The notes under the pieces were generated by a model that worked only from the letters and a program-made list of their open reading frames with translations, ran no database searches and was not told where the DNA came from. The position numbers and the translations under genes were made by a program. DNA of 53,402 bases from an uncultured Oscillospiraceae bacterium (GTDB taxonomy: Bacteria > Bacillota > Clostridia > Oscillospirales > Ruminococcaceae). The DNA is taken from contig CAKSSH010000003.1 of the NCBI GenBank assembly GCA_934488695.1, positions 1 to 53,402 on the forward strand, written 5' to 3'. Positions 1 through 8,350 of the stretch are shown here, piece by piece; the first letter of the stretch is position 1; every line of letters starts with the position of its first letter.

Positions 1-113
1 GACTGTGACAGGTGCTAAAAAATGCTGTCGAGGCTCGAAAGCCATCGGCGCCCTCAAGGGCAATTGACTTACATAAGCCGTCAGTCCTAAAAATGATAGG
101 CGCACCGAAGACG

Positions 114-155
114 AAACAAGGCAGCTGCCCGCATGGGCAGCTGCCTTGTTTTTCA
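114..155. terminator. Bidirectional intrinsic terminator
   Basis: A 17-bp perfect inverted repeat (114-130 with 135-151, loop GCAT) is followed on the plus side by a T-run. It lies just past the stop codon of the minus-strand permease at 167, so it can end the ABC-transporter operon and also a converging gene left of the window. Bases 1-113 show no gene I can support. Confidence 0.85.
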
Positions 156-166
156 TGCTCAATTTT

Positions 167-1147
167 TTATCCGACCAGACCGCTGCGTTCAATTCCTTCC
201 ATAAACTTGCGTTGCAGGAAAAGATAGGCAATCATCGGCGGCAACAGTGAAATCACCGTTCCGGCCATCGAAACGCCATCATGGAAGGTCGTAGCGTCCG
301 CCTTCATCATGTTGGTGCCCTCCATCATTTCCTTCTGCATAACGCTGATCAATGTTTTAATTGATTCAACGATTTGCGGCAACAGCATGCGGCTGAAATC
401 CGACAAATACAAGCTCGGCTCATAATAATCGTTCCAGTGCCAAACCATTGAAAGCACGATACAAACAATGGTGGTTGATCCGGCCGACGGAAGTGCAATC
501 CTAAAGAAGGTCTTAAGCGGACCGCAGCCGTCAATACTGGCGGCTTCCTCCAGCGATTTCGGAATTCCGAGGAAGTACTGCCGGTATAGGAAGATAAATA
601 AGCCACCCTTGAGGCCGTACCCCAAAAAGCAGGGGAAAATCAGCGGCAGGTAGGTGCCCAGCACCTTAAAGTTAAAGGAGCCGATTGTAAAGGCCAGCTT
701 AGAATAAGTGATGTACATCGGAATAATCAGACTCTGAACCGGCATCAAAATAGACAGAACAACCATACCGACCCGCAGACTCTTGAGCGGGAAATTATAC
801 CGCGAAAATCCGTATGCCACAAAAGAACAGGAAAACACGTGACCGATTGTCGCAAACACAACAACAATCAAGGAATTCGGCAACGTCTGCTGCAGGCGCA
901 TGACCGACAAGGCCGTTTGGCAGCTTTGCAGCGTCAGGTTTTTCGGAATCCACTTAACTGTCACGTTAATCAGGTCGGCATAGCTCTTAAGCGAGGTGGT
1001 AATCATATAGGCAAACGGATACAGAAAAACGAATGCCATCAGAATCAACATAACATAGACAAAGAGGTCGACCAGTTTAATCGGAGATTTTTTATAAATT
1101 CTCAAAAAATCTTCTTTAGTAGGAAGCTTTGCTTTTAATTTTTCCAT
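167..1147 (-). CDS. Carbohydrate ABC transporter permease (MalG/CUT1 type)
   Basis: One of two inner-membrane permease subunits of a CUT1 sugar importer. The 326-residue protein has a membrane segment near residues 28-50 and several more. The EAA loop reads EEAASIDGCGPLKTF, which docks the ATPase, and the protein ends with the MalG-like RKFMEGIERSGLVG tail. It is slightly longer than usual (about 280) because of an insert before the last membrane segments containing KTLISVMQKEMMEG. A GGGGGGA ribosome site lies 5-6 bases before the ATG. It is the last gene of the long minus-strand operon and follows its partner permease by 12 bp. No ATPase gene is near, so a shared MsmK/UgpC-type ATPase is inferred. 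The sugar is unknown. Confidence 0.93.
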   Translation of the reverse strand: MEKLKAKLPTKEDFLRIYKKSPIKLVDLFVYVMLILMAFVFLYPFAYMITTSLKSYADLINVTVKWIPKNLTLQSCQTALSVMRLQQTLPNSLIVVVFATIGHVFSCSFVAYGFSRYNFPLKSLRVGMVVLSILMPVQSLIIPMYITYSKLAFTIGSFNFKVLGTYLPLIFPCFLGYGLKGGLFIFLYRQYFLGIPKSLEEAASIDGCGPLKTFFRIALPSAGSTTIVCIVLSMVWHWNDYYEPSLYLSDFSRMLLPQIVESIKTLISVMQKEMMEGTNMMKADATTFHDGVSMAGTVISLLPPMIAYLFLQRKFMEGIERSGLVG

Positions 1148-1159
1148 GCGGATCCCCCC

Positions 1160-2071
1160 TTATCTATCCTTGACCCGGTTGGTGAACGGGCGCATGATCA
1201 GGAAGATCAAGGCGACCAACACGATAATCCAAACAAAGAACAGCCATGCCATGGCAGCGGCGTACTCAAATTCATAGTTGCCGGTAAAGCTAATCCGATT
1301 GATGTACCGCAGCAGCCAGTTCTGCGAGTCATTATAATTATCAATGACGGTATAAACAAGGTTGAGCAGCATCATCGGGGTAATCATCGGCAAAGTAATG
1401 AGCCAGAACATTTCCCACTCGGTTGCTGCGTCCACACGAGCCGCCTCATACAACGAGCTCGGAACACCCTGCAGGCCGGCTAAATAAATGATAATCGGAA
1501 CGCCGGATTTCCACAAAATGGTACTGATCATATCCAGGAAGGTGGAAATAGCGGCAGTTGCTTTTGCCCCGAGATAAATAGCAATCTCTCTCGGAATCAG
1601 CACCTCTTTCACCGTCTGCATGGCCTCTTCGTTGACCGTCTGATTCATCAGCTGGCTCATTGCATAACCGGAGCCGAGAATTACCGGCAGGAAGAAAATA
1701 GCACGGAACACGGTTCTGCCTTTGAATTTTCGATTCAACATGACCGCGATCAACAGGGAAAACACGTTAATGAACGGGACGCTCTGCAACATGTTTTTGA
1801 GATTACTAAAATACAATCTCAAATACTCGGTGTCACCGGTCAAGGCACGGCGATAATGCTCCAAGCCCGCAAATTCAACTGCGTAATTGGTGTAGTTTGT
1901 GATGTTGGAAAAGCTCAGCTGTATGGACCGGTAAATCGGGAATGCAAACAAAAGCGCCGTACCGATAATCCAAGGAAGAATGAACAAATAGCCGTTCATG
2001 GATTCCTTGCGCTTCAGGTTCCAAAATTTATCGCCTGACGCCTTGGAAGTTTTCTTAACTTTTTCAGCCAT
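1160..2071 (-). CDS. Carbohydrate ABC transporter permease (MalF/UgpA type)
   Basis: Partner permease to the downstream MalG-type subunit. The 303-residue protein begins with a charged cytoplasmic tail and a first membrane segment at about residues 31-50. The EAA motif reads YEAARVDAATEWEMFW. The start has an AGAGGAG site 7 bases upstream. It follows the DUF5696 gene by 14 bp in the same transcript. This is the second permease pair of the operon, so the locus can form two different importers or serve two binding proteins (8351-11272 and 12371-14140). Confidence 0.93.
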   Translation of the reverse strand: MAEKVKKTSKASGDKFWNLKRKESMNGYLFILPWIIGTALLFAFPIYRSIQLSFSNITNYTNYAVEFAGLEHYRRALTGDTEYLRLYFSNLKNMLQSVPFINVFSLLIAVMLNRKFKGRTVFRAIFFLPVILGSGYAMSQLMNQTVNEEAMQTVKEVLIPREIAIYLGAKATAAISTFLDMISTILWKSGVPIIIYLAGLQGVPSSLYEAARVDAATEWEMFWLITLPMITPMMLLNLVYTVIDNYNDSQNWLLRYINRISFTGNYEFEYAAAMAWLFFVWIIVLVALIFLIMRPFTNRVKDR

Positions 2072-2085
2072 TGTTTTTCTCCTCT

Positions 2086-4350
2086 CTACCGGACAACGCT
2101 GCCGTCGGCATGGACCACAGTATAGCCCTCGGCCGCAACAGGAACATTGTCTACAGTTACTTCTTTCTCATTGTGATTGACATAGACCCGACTGCCGTTT
2201 TCATAACGGACACAAACGACCTTATCGCTCAGAACAGTATGCTCGATGATGGTGCAGTTCGCGGTAAAAGCTAATTTTTCGTTGAATTGCTCTGTAAGCG
2301 AAACAGCCTTATCAAGCCAGTTGGAAAGCTCGGTCGAAAATGCGTTTTCAACCTTAGAGTCCTTGAACTTTTCGCTCATCTCCTGCGTCAACAGGAAATT
2401 CGGCTCAGCACCGCACTCAATCCAGTTCAGAATTTCGTTTTGATAATCAACCGACATATTGCCGGGCGTGTCGGTGCTGTACGGAATATATCCGTGAATG
2501 ACCAGCTGATAGAACGGAATCTCAACATCGATCAATTCCAGGCTGGAGCCGCGAGAAGGCACGTCATAAATATAATCCGTTTGAGACAGAATATACGAAT
2601 TGCCTCGCTGAACCGCATTTTTCATACCGTTCTCATGCGCCAGATTGAGCATGGCACGGTATGCGGAAATCGTATCATACCGGCTGAGCTCCACACGCTT
2701 CTGATAATCATCAAAAACGTACCACCCCAGCTTATCAAAGCCGAGTCCGCTGACCCCCATCTTTTTGTAGGAGGGCATCCGCTTGGCAAGCTTGACATAC
2801 TCCTTGTACGGGTTTCGTACATAGGTATCACCAACCGAGTTGGTAACCGGCAGCCTTGCCTCGTTATACACCGCGTCGCTCTGCTTGGAAAATTTGGGCG
2901 AATCGGTGGTCGCTTGAATCAAATCATTCACCAAATAGGTTTCGATGTTCTGTTCTTTAAGATGACTGAACAGATTTTTCAGACTGCCGATTTCTCCGGC
3001 AACCTTCCCGGAATCGGGATAAACGTTATAACCCGAGCTCTGCCAGCCCAGCAGCATAATACGAAGCTCACTGCGCAGACTTTCCTCCTGCTTGTCGACT
3101 ATCTTTTGAATGTCGCTGCACTTGGTCATTGCCTGCAGATATTCGGCGATCATGGTTTCGGTTTTGACCGTCATGAGCATTTGCAGATTACTGCGGATTT
3201 TAGCCTCTTTGGCTGTTTCGGTCTGTACCAGACGGTCGGTATCAACCAGGTACTTCCGAAGGGTATTGGCCATGGCGCTATAAGTCACACTGCCGTTTTT
3301 CGGCGCCGAAATAAAGCTGTAATGCACCGAAAAATCGCCGGCAGAAATGGCACTTTCGGTCTCGGTAATTTCCTTACCGGCCGGATTCAAATAGGTGTAC
3401 GATTTCCGATAACTGATGGATGGCTCCACCCGGTTCAGATAATACACCGCACCGCTCGGATTGAGCGTAATGCTGCTGTTCATCTCACCCTCGGTGATAT
3501 AGCCGACAAAGCCCTCATCCCCTCTGGAAAGGCCGAAGAACGGCATCATAGCATTTTTAACGCCCTGTTTATTATTGCTCTCAATATCATCCAGATCAAA
3601 ATCTCTCGGGAAATAAATATCGGTGGTTAACGGGCTCTGCCGCCCTGTCACCGGCTTAAAGTTATAAATGCCGCCGGTGGTGTCCGGAAACAGAATAAAG
3701 CCGTTTTCATACTGGTCGGTGCTGGCGCCGAACATCGGCAGCAGCTTTAAGCTGAGAAGACCATAGGTGCTATCCGCTTCCTTGACTTTATCGCGCGGAA
3801 CGCGAACATTCAGCCCGTCCTCATCCAGCCAAAACTCCACCGTGACACCGATTCCGCAGCTGGAAAACTCCGTCTCCACAGCGACGCCGTTCTGCAGTTT
3901 ATGCAGGTTGACGGTCGCGTAGTCATTTTCCGCAATACTGGTGTTCAAATCAAGCTCACCGAAATTGGTGTAGCCGATTTCAAAAAGCCGGCGGAATTTT
4001 TTGAGAACTGCCTCGGTGTTGGCCGTCATTCCGTTTTTTGCATTATGGATATAATCGTCATCCGTAACCATACTCGACCACACATACCCGGTCTTTACAT
4101 TCCGGACACGAATCGTGTAATCCGACGGATTAAAGAGAAGCTCGTTATCTCCGCAGGCGCCGACAAGGCTGTAGCCCGTCTCCGAAAGCGTCAATTCTTC
4201 ATCCAGGTAAACCGCTTTGGCGCTTGGCTGAACACTGTTCTTTTGGAGCAGGTCCCGGTCTACCGAGATTTTGGGAGAAAACGCAAAGATGCAGGTAAAA
4301 ATCAGCACGATCGCGACAATTACCGCGGTAATCGTTAATTTCTTTTTCAT
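2086..4350 (-). CDS. DUF5696-family membrane-anchored protein
   Basis: A 754-residue protein with one N-terminal membrane segment (about residues 5-25, no lipobox) and a large extracellular part. The overall look matches proteins annotated as DUF5696, which recur beside CUT1 sugar transporters, Yip1 and NHL proteins in Firmicutes; this match is from memory. The N-terminal 330 residues look beta-rich. The region from about 430 to 700, with segments such as LLGWQSSGYNVYPDSGK and MGVSGLGFDKLGWYVFDDY, resembles a glycoside-hydrolase TIM barrel, although I cannot name catalytic residues. A GGGAGG ribosome site precedes the ATG. It probably binds or cleaves the glycan outside the membrane before import. 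Confidence 0.75.
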   Translation of the reverse strand: MKKKLTITAVIVAIVLIFTCIFAFSPKISVDRDLLQKNSVQPSAKAVYLDEELTLSETGYSLVGACGDNELLFNPSDYTIRVRNVKTGYVWSSMVTDDDYIHNAKNGMTANTEAVLKKFRRLFEIGYTNFGELDLNTSIAENDYATVNLHKLQNGVAVETEFSSCGIGVTVEFWLDEDGLNVRVPRDKVKEADSTYGLLSLKLLPMFGASTDQYENGFILFPDTTGGIYNFKPVTGRQSPLTTDIYFPRDFDLDDIESNNKQGVKNAMMPFFGLSRGDEGFVGYITEGEMNSSITLNPSGAVYYLNRVEPSISYRKSYTYLNPAGKEITETESAISAGDFSVHYSFISAPKNGSVTYSAMANTLRKYLVDTDRLVQTETAKEAKIRSNLQMLMTVKTETMIAEYLQAMTKCSDIQKIVDKQEESLRSELRIMLLGWQSSGYNVYPDSGKVAGEIGSLKNLFSHLKEQNIETYLVNDLIQATTDSPKFSKQSDAVYNEARLPVTNSVGDTYVRNPYKEYVKLAKRMPSYKKMGVSGLGFDKLGWYVFDDYQKRVELSRYDTISAYRAMLNLAHENGMKNAVQRGNSYILSQTDYIYDVPSRGSSLELIDVEIPFYQLVIHGYIPYSTDTPGNMSVDYQNEILNWIECGAEPNFLLTQEMSEKFKDSKVENAFSTELSNWLDKAVSLTEQFNEKLAFTANCTIIEHTVLSDKVVCVRYENGSRVYVNHNEKEVTVDNVPVAAEGYTVVHADGSVVR

Positions 4351-4365
4351 GTTTGATTTTCCTCC

Positions 4366-4986
4366 CTAACGCAAGAAGAAGTTGATCTCGGAGGCAATTT
4401 CCTGAATAAACCGAACAATCTGAGCACCCAAACCGAATGCCAACAGGACTGTTGCGGCAATCAAAATCATCACAAGGATGGCCACCAAGCCCAAGCCGAC
4501 TGCGTGCGAAAACTTCATCCCGTTGGACTGCATAAAGCCGACGAACAGCAAAACCACCATCCAGGCAATTACGATTGAGCGCATGCCCACAAAAAAGCCC
4601 AGTTCCGAACGGGAAAGCACTTGCGATACCAAAATCATGATCGGGGTGAACACAATGTACGGTGTCATGCTGTATGCCGAAATGGTCAGCGTTTCACCGA
4701 AGGTTGCCTCACCGCCGCAAACCGTCATCAACGCGTAGCTGGCGATTGCCCAGAGCAGAACCGGCACCAAAACGATGCCAATTTCCAAAAAGGCGTTCGC
4801 GGTTGCGGAGGAAACGGTTGCAACCGTATAATTCACCGTGTAAACATATAATACCTTAATGGCCGCCGCAGCAAAAAAAAGCAAAAATACAGCTAATTTA
4901 GAAAGCTGCTTCCGGTCTTTTTTGATGAGATAAAAGGTGTCCACAGGGTGAAACAAAGTCAATATAAAATATTTCAGCCACTTCAT
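4366..4986 (-). CDS. Yip1-family integral membrane protein
   Basis: A 206-residue hydrophobic protein with about five membrane segments. It begins with the MKWLKYFILTLFHPVDTFYLIK stretch typical of bacterial Yip1-family proteins, where an amphipathic start with a HP motif precedes the first helix. Its role in bacteria is unclear. It sits 3 bp after the NHL-repeat gene and 15 bp before the DUF5696 gene, so the three are co-transcribed and probably co-translated. The constant grouping suggests a membrane complex linked to the sugar importer; that is inference. Confidence 0.8.
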   Translation of the reverse strand: MKWLKYFILTLFHPVDTFYLIKKDRKQLSKLAVFLLFFAAAAIKVLYVYTVNYTVATVSSATANAFLEIGIVLVPVLLWAIASYALMTVCGGEATFGETLTISAYSMTPYIVFTPIMILVSQVLSRSELGFFVGMRSIVIAWMVVLLFVGFMQSNGMKFSHAVGLGLVAILVMILIAATVLLAFGLGAQIVRFIQEIASEINFFLR

Positions 4987-4989
4987 CTT

Positions 4990-6426
4990 TTATCCCTCCA
5001 ATCTATCCCAGAATTCTTTTTTCATTTTGCGCACGTATTTGTTCAGGTATTTCATGCCCAAGATAATCAAAATCAGGGCAGCCACTGCAGCAAACGTAAC
5101 GAAATAAAAATACTTTTGCATGAATTCATAACGCAGCTTTTCAAAGGCTTTGCCGTAGTTGACCTTATCCTCGCTCTGCTTGAAATCTGCCAAAACCGAC
5201 TTGTACTCGCCTTTTTTCATGTTAATCTTGCCGATAAATTCACGGGCAAGACCGTAGCTGGCGTTACTCGATTTGATTTCTTCCCAGGAATTAAGAGAAT
5301 CGTCATAACGGCCCTCGGAATAAGCGACAACTGCCTTTTGAACATTTAAAATAAACTCGGTCGGCTCAAAAACCTGAATCCGGTTGGACGCCGCGTCCAG
5401 CGTAACAATACGGCCGTTTCCGGCGTAGACCAGCGAAGACGGCAGATTGAAATAACCGGCCGAATCACCCGCGCCGCCGAAAATGCACAACAGGTTCCCT
5501 TCGGGGTCGTATTGATACAAACAGCGGGTATTTCGCTCGATGACCGTGATGATCTCATTTTCGTCGACACAAATATCGGCAAACTCCGGCGTTGTTTCAG
5601 CACCGTTATCCTTAAAAATACTCTCGCCGTAGACCTTAGCGGGATAAGTATTTTTACCAACCGTGTTGATCACACTGATACGCTTGGATTTCTCAGCGCC
5701 CACAGCATAAATTTTACCGCCGTTGGCAATGCAGAAATTATAATATGCCTCCGGCTCTATCTTGGACATCTGATCCTTCTGTTCGTCGGTAGCAAACGTC
5801 ATAACAATATAGTTAAAGATATTAAAGCCGACCTTATTGGTGCCGATGTAGCCCTTAAAATTGTTTGCGGCATCAATCGTCATAAACTGCTTGCCCTGTA
5901 CAACGTACAGATAATTGTTGACCGGGTTGATCGCCACCTTGGTAGGCGAGAAATATGTGACATTATAAAGCAGGTCGGATTTCGGCATTACGAAGTCCTC
6001 CACCCACTCCCCATTCGGGTCTAAGTGCGCAATGCGCGCATTAGCCGAGTCGGTCACATACATATCTCCGTCTTTGGTGACAAAAACGCCTTCAGGCGCC
6101 GCGAGGGTCCCTCCCGCGGTATACTCGGCAACAAATTCAAAATTATTATTGAGTCGAAGGACCCGCCGATTATCCGTGTCCGCCACGTAAAAATCGCCGG
6201 CCGGACTCATGAAAATATCCTGCGGGTTATTGAATGTCGTTACCTCCGGCCCTGCAACAGAAGAAATGACTCTTTCGCAGGTATAAGGCTTCGGCATGGC
6301 CAATCTTGTCTTGCCCTTCGGTGCAAGAATGTATCCGCTGTCCCAATAGTTAAAGGCAGAGGCCTGAGACACCAGAAGCACTGCAAGCACGGCTGTGACA
6401 AGGGCACAGCGTAAAAACTTTTTCAT
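4990..6426 (-). CDS. NHL-repeat beta-propeller protein with C-terminal membrane anchor
   Basis: A 478-residue exported protein. A Sec signal peptide (residues 1-24, ending SQASA) leads into a six-bladed-propeller-like domain with NHL repeats. Examples are FNNPQDIFMSPAGDFYVADT followed by NRRVLRL, and a second APEGVFVTKDGDMYVTDS copy. Residues about 360-430 look like a TPR-type helical segment (YSEGRYDDSLNSWEEI). A membrane helix lies near 440-462, followed by a basic cytoplasmic tail. It is probably a membrane-tethered extracellular scaffold or sensor acting with the Yip1 and DUF5696 products. No enzymatic motif is visible. Spacing to the upstream permease gene is 17 bp. Confidence 0.82.
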   Translation of the reverse strand: MKKFLRCALVTAVLAVLLVSQASAFNYWDSGYILAPKGKTRLAMPKPYTCERVISSVAGPEVTTFNNPQDIFMSPAGDFYVADTDNRRVLRLNNNFEFVAEYTAGGTLAAPEGVFVTKDGDMYVTDSANARIAHLDPNGEWVEDFVMPKSDLLYNVTYFSPTKVAINPVNNYLYVVQGKQFMTIDAANNFKGYIGTNKVGFNIFNYIVMTFATDEQKDQMSKIEPEAYYNFCIANGGKIYAVGAEKSKRISVINTVGKNTYPAKVYGESIFKDNGAETTPEFADICVDENEIITVIERNTRCLYQYDPEGNLLCIFGGAGDSAGYFNLPSSLVYAGNGRIVTLDAASNRIQVFEPTEFILNVQKAVVAYSEGRYDDSLNSWEEIKSSNASYGLAREFIGKINMKKGEYKSVLADFKQSEDKVNYGKAFEKLRYEFMQKYFYFVTFAAVAALILIILGMKYLNKYVRKMKKEFWDRLEG

Positions 6427-6443
6427 CTGACCTTCTCCTATTC

Positions 6444-7325
6444 TTATTTGATTCCCGTATGAGCCATGGTCTCGATTACGCGACGCTGCATCAGGGTGTA
6501 GATAATGACGGTCGGCGCAGTCATGATAAAGGTACCGGCCGCCATCGCGCCCGACCGGGCAAGGCTTCCGCCGTCCGAAATTGCATGAATGGCAAACGGC
6601 AGCGTCCGCATGGCCTCATTGGTGATATAAATCAGCTGAGCGCTGTAATCGTTCCAGCTGGAAACAAAGGAGAACACGATCAGGGTCGCCCACGCGGGCG
6701 CCAAAAACGGAAACACGATCCGCGTAAAAATGCGCAGCTCGTTGGCACCGTCAATCCGGGCCGCTTCCAATAGCGGCGTCGGGAACTGCTCACAAAACTG
6801 CTTCATTAAGAAGAAGTTGAAGGCAACACCGACTTTCGGGATGATCAGAGACCAATACGTGTTTAACAGCCCGAGGTTTTTAACGATTAAGTAGGTCGGA
6901 ATCGTCGTCACAGACGACGGGAACATCAGGGCAGCAATGATGACCGAAAAAATGACGTTCTTATACGGAAGGTCCATCTTTGCCATGGAATATGCACCCA
7001 TTGACGAAACAATAACCGTCAGAAAAACGGTAACAACCGTAACAAACAGACTGTTAACCACGTTTCTCAAAAAGGGAACGCTGGAGCTGCTGACCGCCGT
7101 AATCAAGTCCTTAAAGTTCTGACCGGTCGGTTTTTTAACAAAAAACTGCGGCGGGAATTTCAAAAGCTCGTCGATTGGCTTGAACGAGGTAGTAACAACA
7201 TATACAAGCGGCAACGCCGTAAAACACACCAAAGCAATGATGAAAATATACAGCAGTACCCGGCTTGCGGAAATCTGCACCTGGGTTTTACCCAACTTGA
7301 GGTGCAGGCCTTTTCTTACCATCAT
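6444..7325 (-). CDS. Carbohydrate ABC transporter permease (MalG type, first pair)
   Basis: A 293-residue CUT1 permease. Residues 1-20 are cytoplasmic, the first membrane segment is at about 21-45, and the EAA loop reads LEAARIDGANELRIFTR. The tail RRVIETMAHTGIK is typical of MalG-type subunits. The ribosome site (AAAGGA) is weaker and further away than in neighbouring genes. Two consecutive ATG codons open the gene, so the second could be used. It pairs with the MalF-type permease immediately upstream and lies close after the large binding protein, its probable partner. Confidence 0.93.
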   Translation of the reverse strand: MMVRKGLHLKLGKTQVQISASRVLLYIFIIALVCFTALPLVYVVTTSFKPIDELLKFPPQFFVKKPTGQNFKDLITAVSSSSVPFLRNVVNSLFVTVVTVFLTVIVSSMGAYSMAKMDLPYKNVIFSVIIAALMFPSSVTTIPTYLIVKNLGLLNTYWSLIIPKVGVAFNFFLMKQFCEQFPTPLLEAARIDGANELRIFTRIVFPFLAPAWATLIVFSFVSSWNDYSAQLIYITNEAMRTLPFAIHAISDGGSLARSGAMAAGTFIMTAPTVIIYTLMQRRVIETMAHTGIK

Positions 7326-7370
7326 ATCGAGTACACTATCCTTTCAATTTAGAATTGTTTGAGCGGTGGG

Positions 7371-8321
7371 TTATTCTTTTTCCGTAAGCATCCACATGCA
7401 AAGCTTACCGACCAAGAAGGTAATCGCAAACAGAATAACGGCGATTGCCGACGCATAGCCCATCTCAAACTTGATGAAAGCATAGTCGTACAGGTGCATG
7501 ACCAGGGTATGACCGGCATAGTTCGGAGTCGGCATACCGGCAAAGCTGGTAATAACATCCATCACGCCGAAGGAACTGGAAATCGTCGTGATGGCACCAA
7601 ACAGCAGCTGCGGCTTCATCTGCGGCAGCGTGATGTAAAACAGTTCTTGAAAACGGCTCTTAATACCGTCCAGTGAGCCGGCCTCGATCAGCTCACGGTC
7701 CTGATTCTGGAGTCCGGCCATGAAGACCAGGAAGCCCGTGCCCATGCTCATCCAAATCTGAATGAAAATACAGACCGGCATGATGGTGGACGGATTCTGA
7801 TTCCAGAGAATCGGCTCGCTGATAATACCGAGATTGGTCAATGCATTGTTGATAAGACCGTAACGGTCCGAGGAGAAGAAATAGCCCCAAACCACCGACA
7901 TTGCCACACTACTGGTAATGGACGGCGCGTAAAATGCCAGGGCAAAAATATTTCTTCCTTTCATATCATTGAGGACCCAAGCCATGACAAAGGACATCAA
8001 ATAGCCGATCGGCCCTGCAATGCAGGCAAAGGCAAAGGTGTTTTTGACGGCTAACAAGAACAGCTCGTCATCCAAAAACAAACCTTTGTAGTTATCAATA
8101 CCCACAAATTTCGGGGTTTGAATCAGGTCATAGTTGGTAACGCTGTAATACAGCGAATTGATGACCGGACCCATGGTAAAAACACAAAACAACACCAAAA
8201 ACGGCAGGAAGAAGAAAATTGCTGTCATGGTAGCGCTTTTAGAACCGACGCCGCCGCCTTTAATTTTTTTCTTCGAGGCTTGTTTTTGTGGCGTTTTGCT
8301 TGCAATTGTTGCTGTAGCCAT
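7371..8321 (-). CDS. Carbohydrate ABC transporter permease (MalF type, first pair)
   Basis: A 316-residue CUT1 permease with a long basic N-terminal tail (about 30 residues, rich in K, S and T) before the first membrane segment. The EAA motif reads IEAGSLDGIKSRFQELFY. A GGAGG site lies 5 bases before the ATG. It directly follows the fused carbohydrate-binding/solute-binding gene (29 bp gap) and precedes the MalG-type partner by 45 bp, the usual binding protein-MalF-MalG order of CUT1 operons. Confidence 0.93.
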   Translation of the reverse strand: MATATIASKTPQKQASKKKIKGGGVGSKSATMTAIFFFLPFLVLFCVFTMGPVINSLYYSVTNYDLIQTPKFVGIDNYKGLFLDDELFLLAVKNTFAFACIAGPIGYLMSFVMAWVLNDMKGRNIFALAFYAPSITSSVAMSVVWGYFFSSDRYGLINNALTNLGIISEPILWNQNPSTIMPVCIFIQIWMSMGTGFLVFMAGLQNQDRELIEAGSLDGIKSRFQELFYITLPQMKPQLLFGAITTISSSFGVMDVITSFAGMPTPNYAGHTLVMHLYDYAFIKFEMGYASAIAVILFAITFLVGKLCMWMLTEKE

Positions 8322-8350
8322 AATAACCTCCGTTAATTACTGCAATTTTC

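Noticed and set aside
2287..3630. 447-codon plus-strand ORF opposite the DUF5696 gene
   Set aside because: Antisense shadow of a well-supported gene with no ribosome site or recognisable domain.
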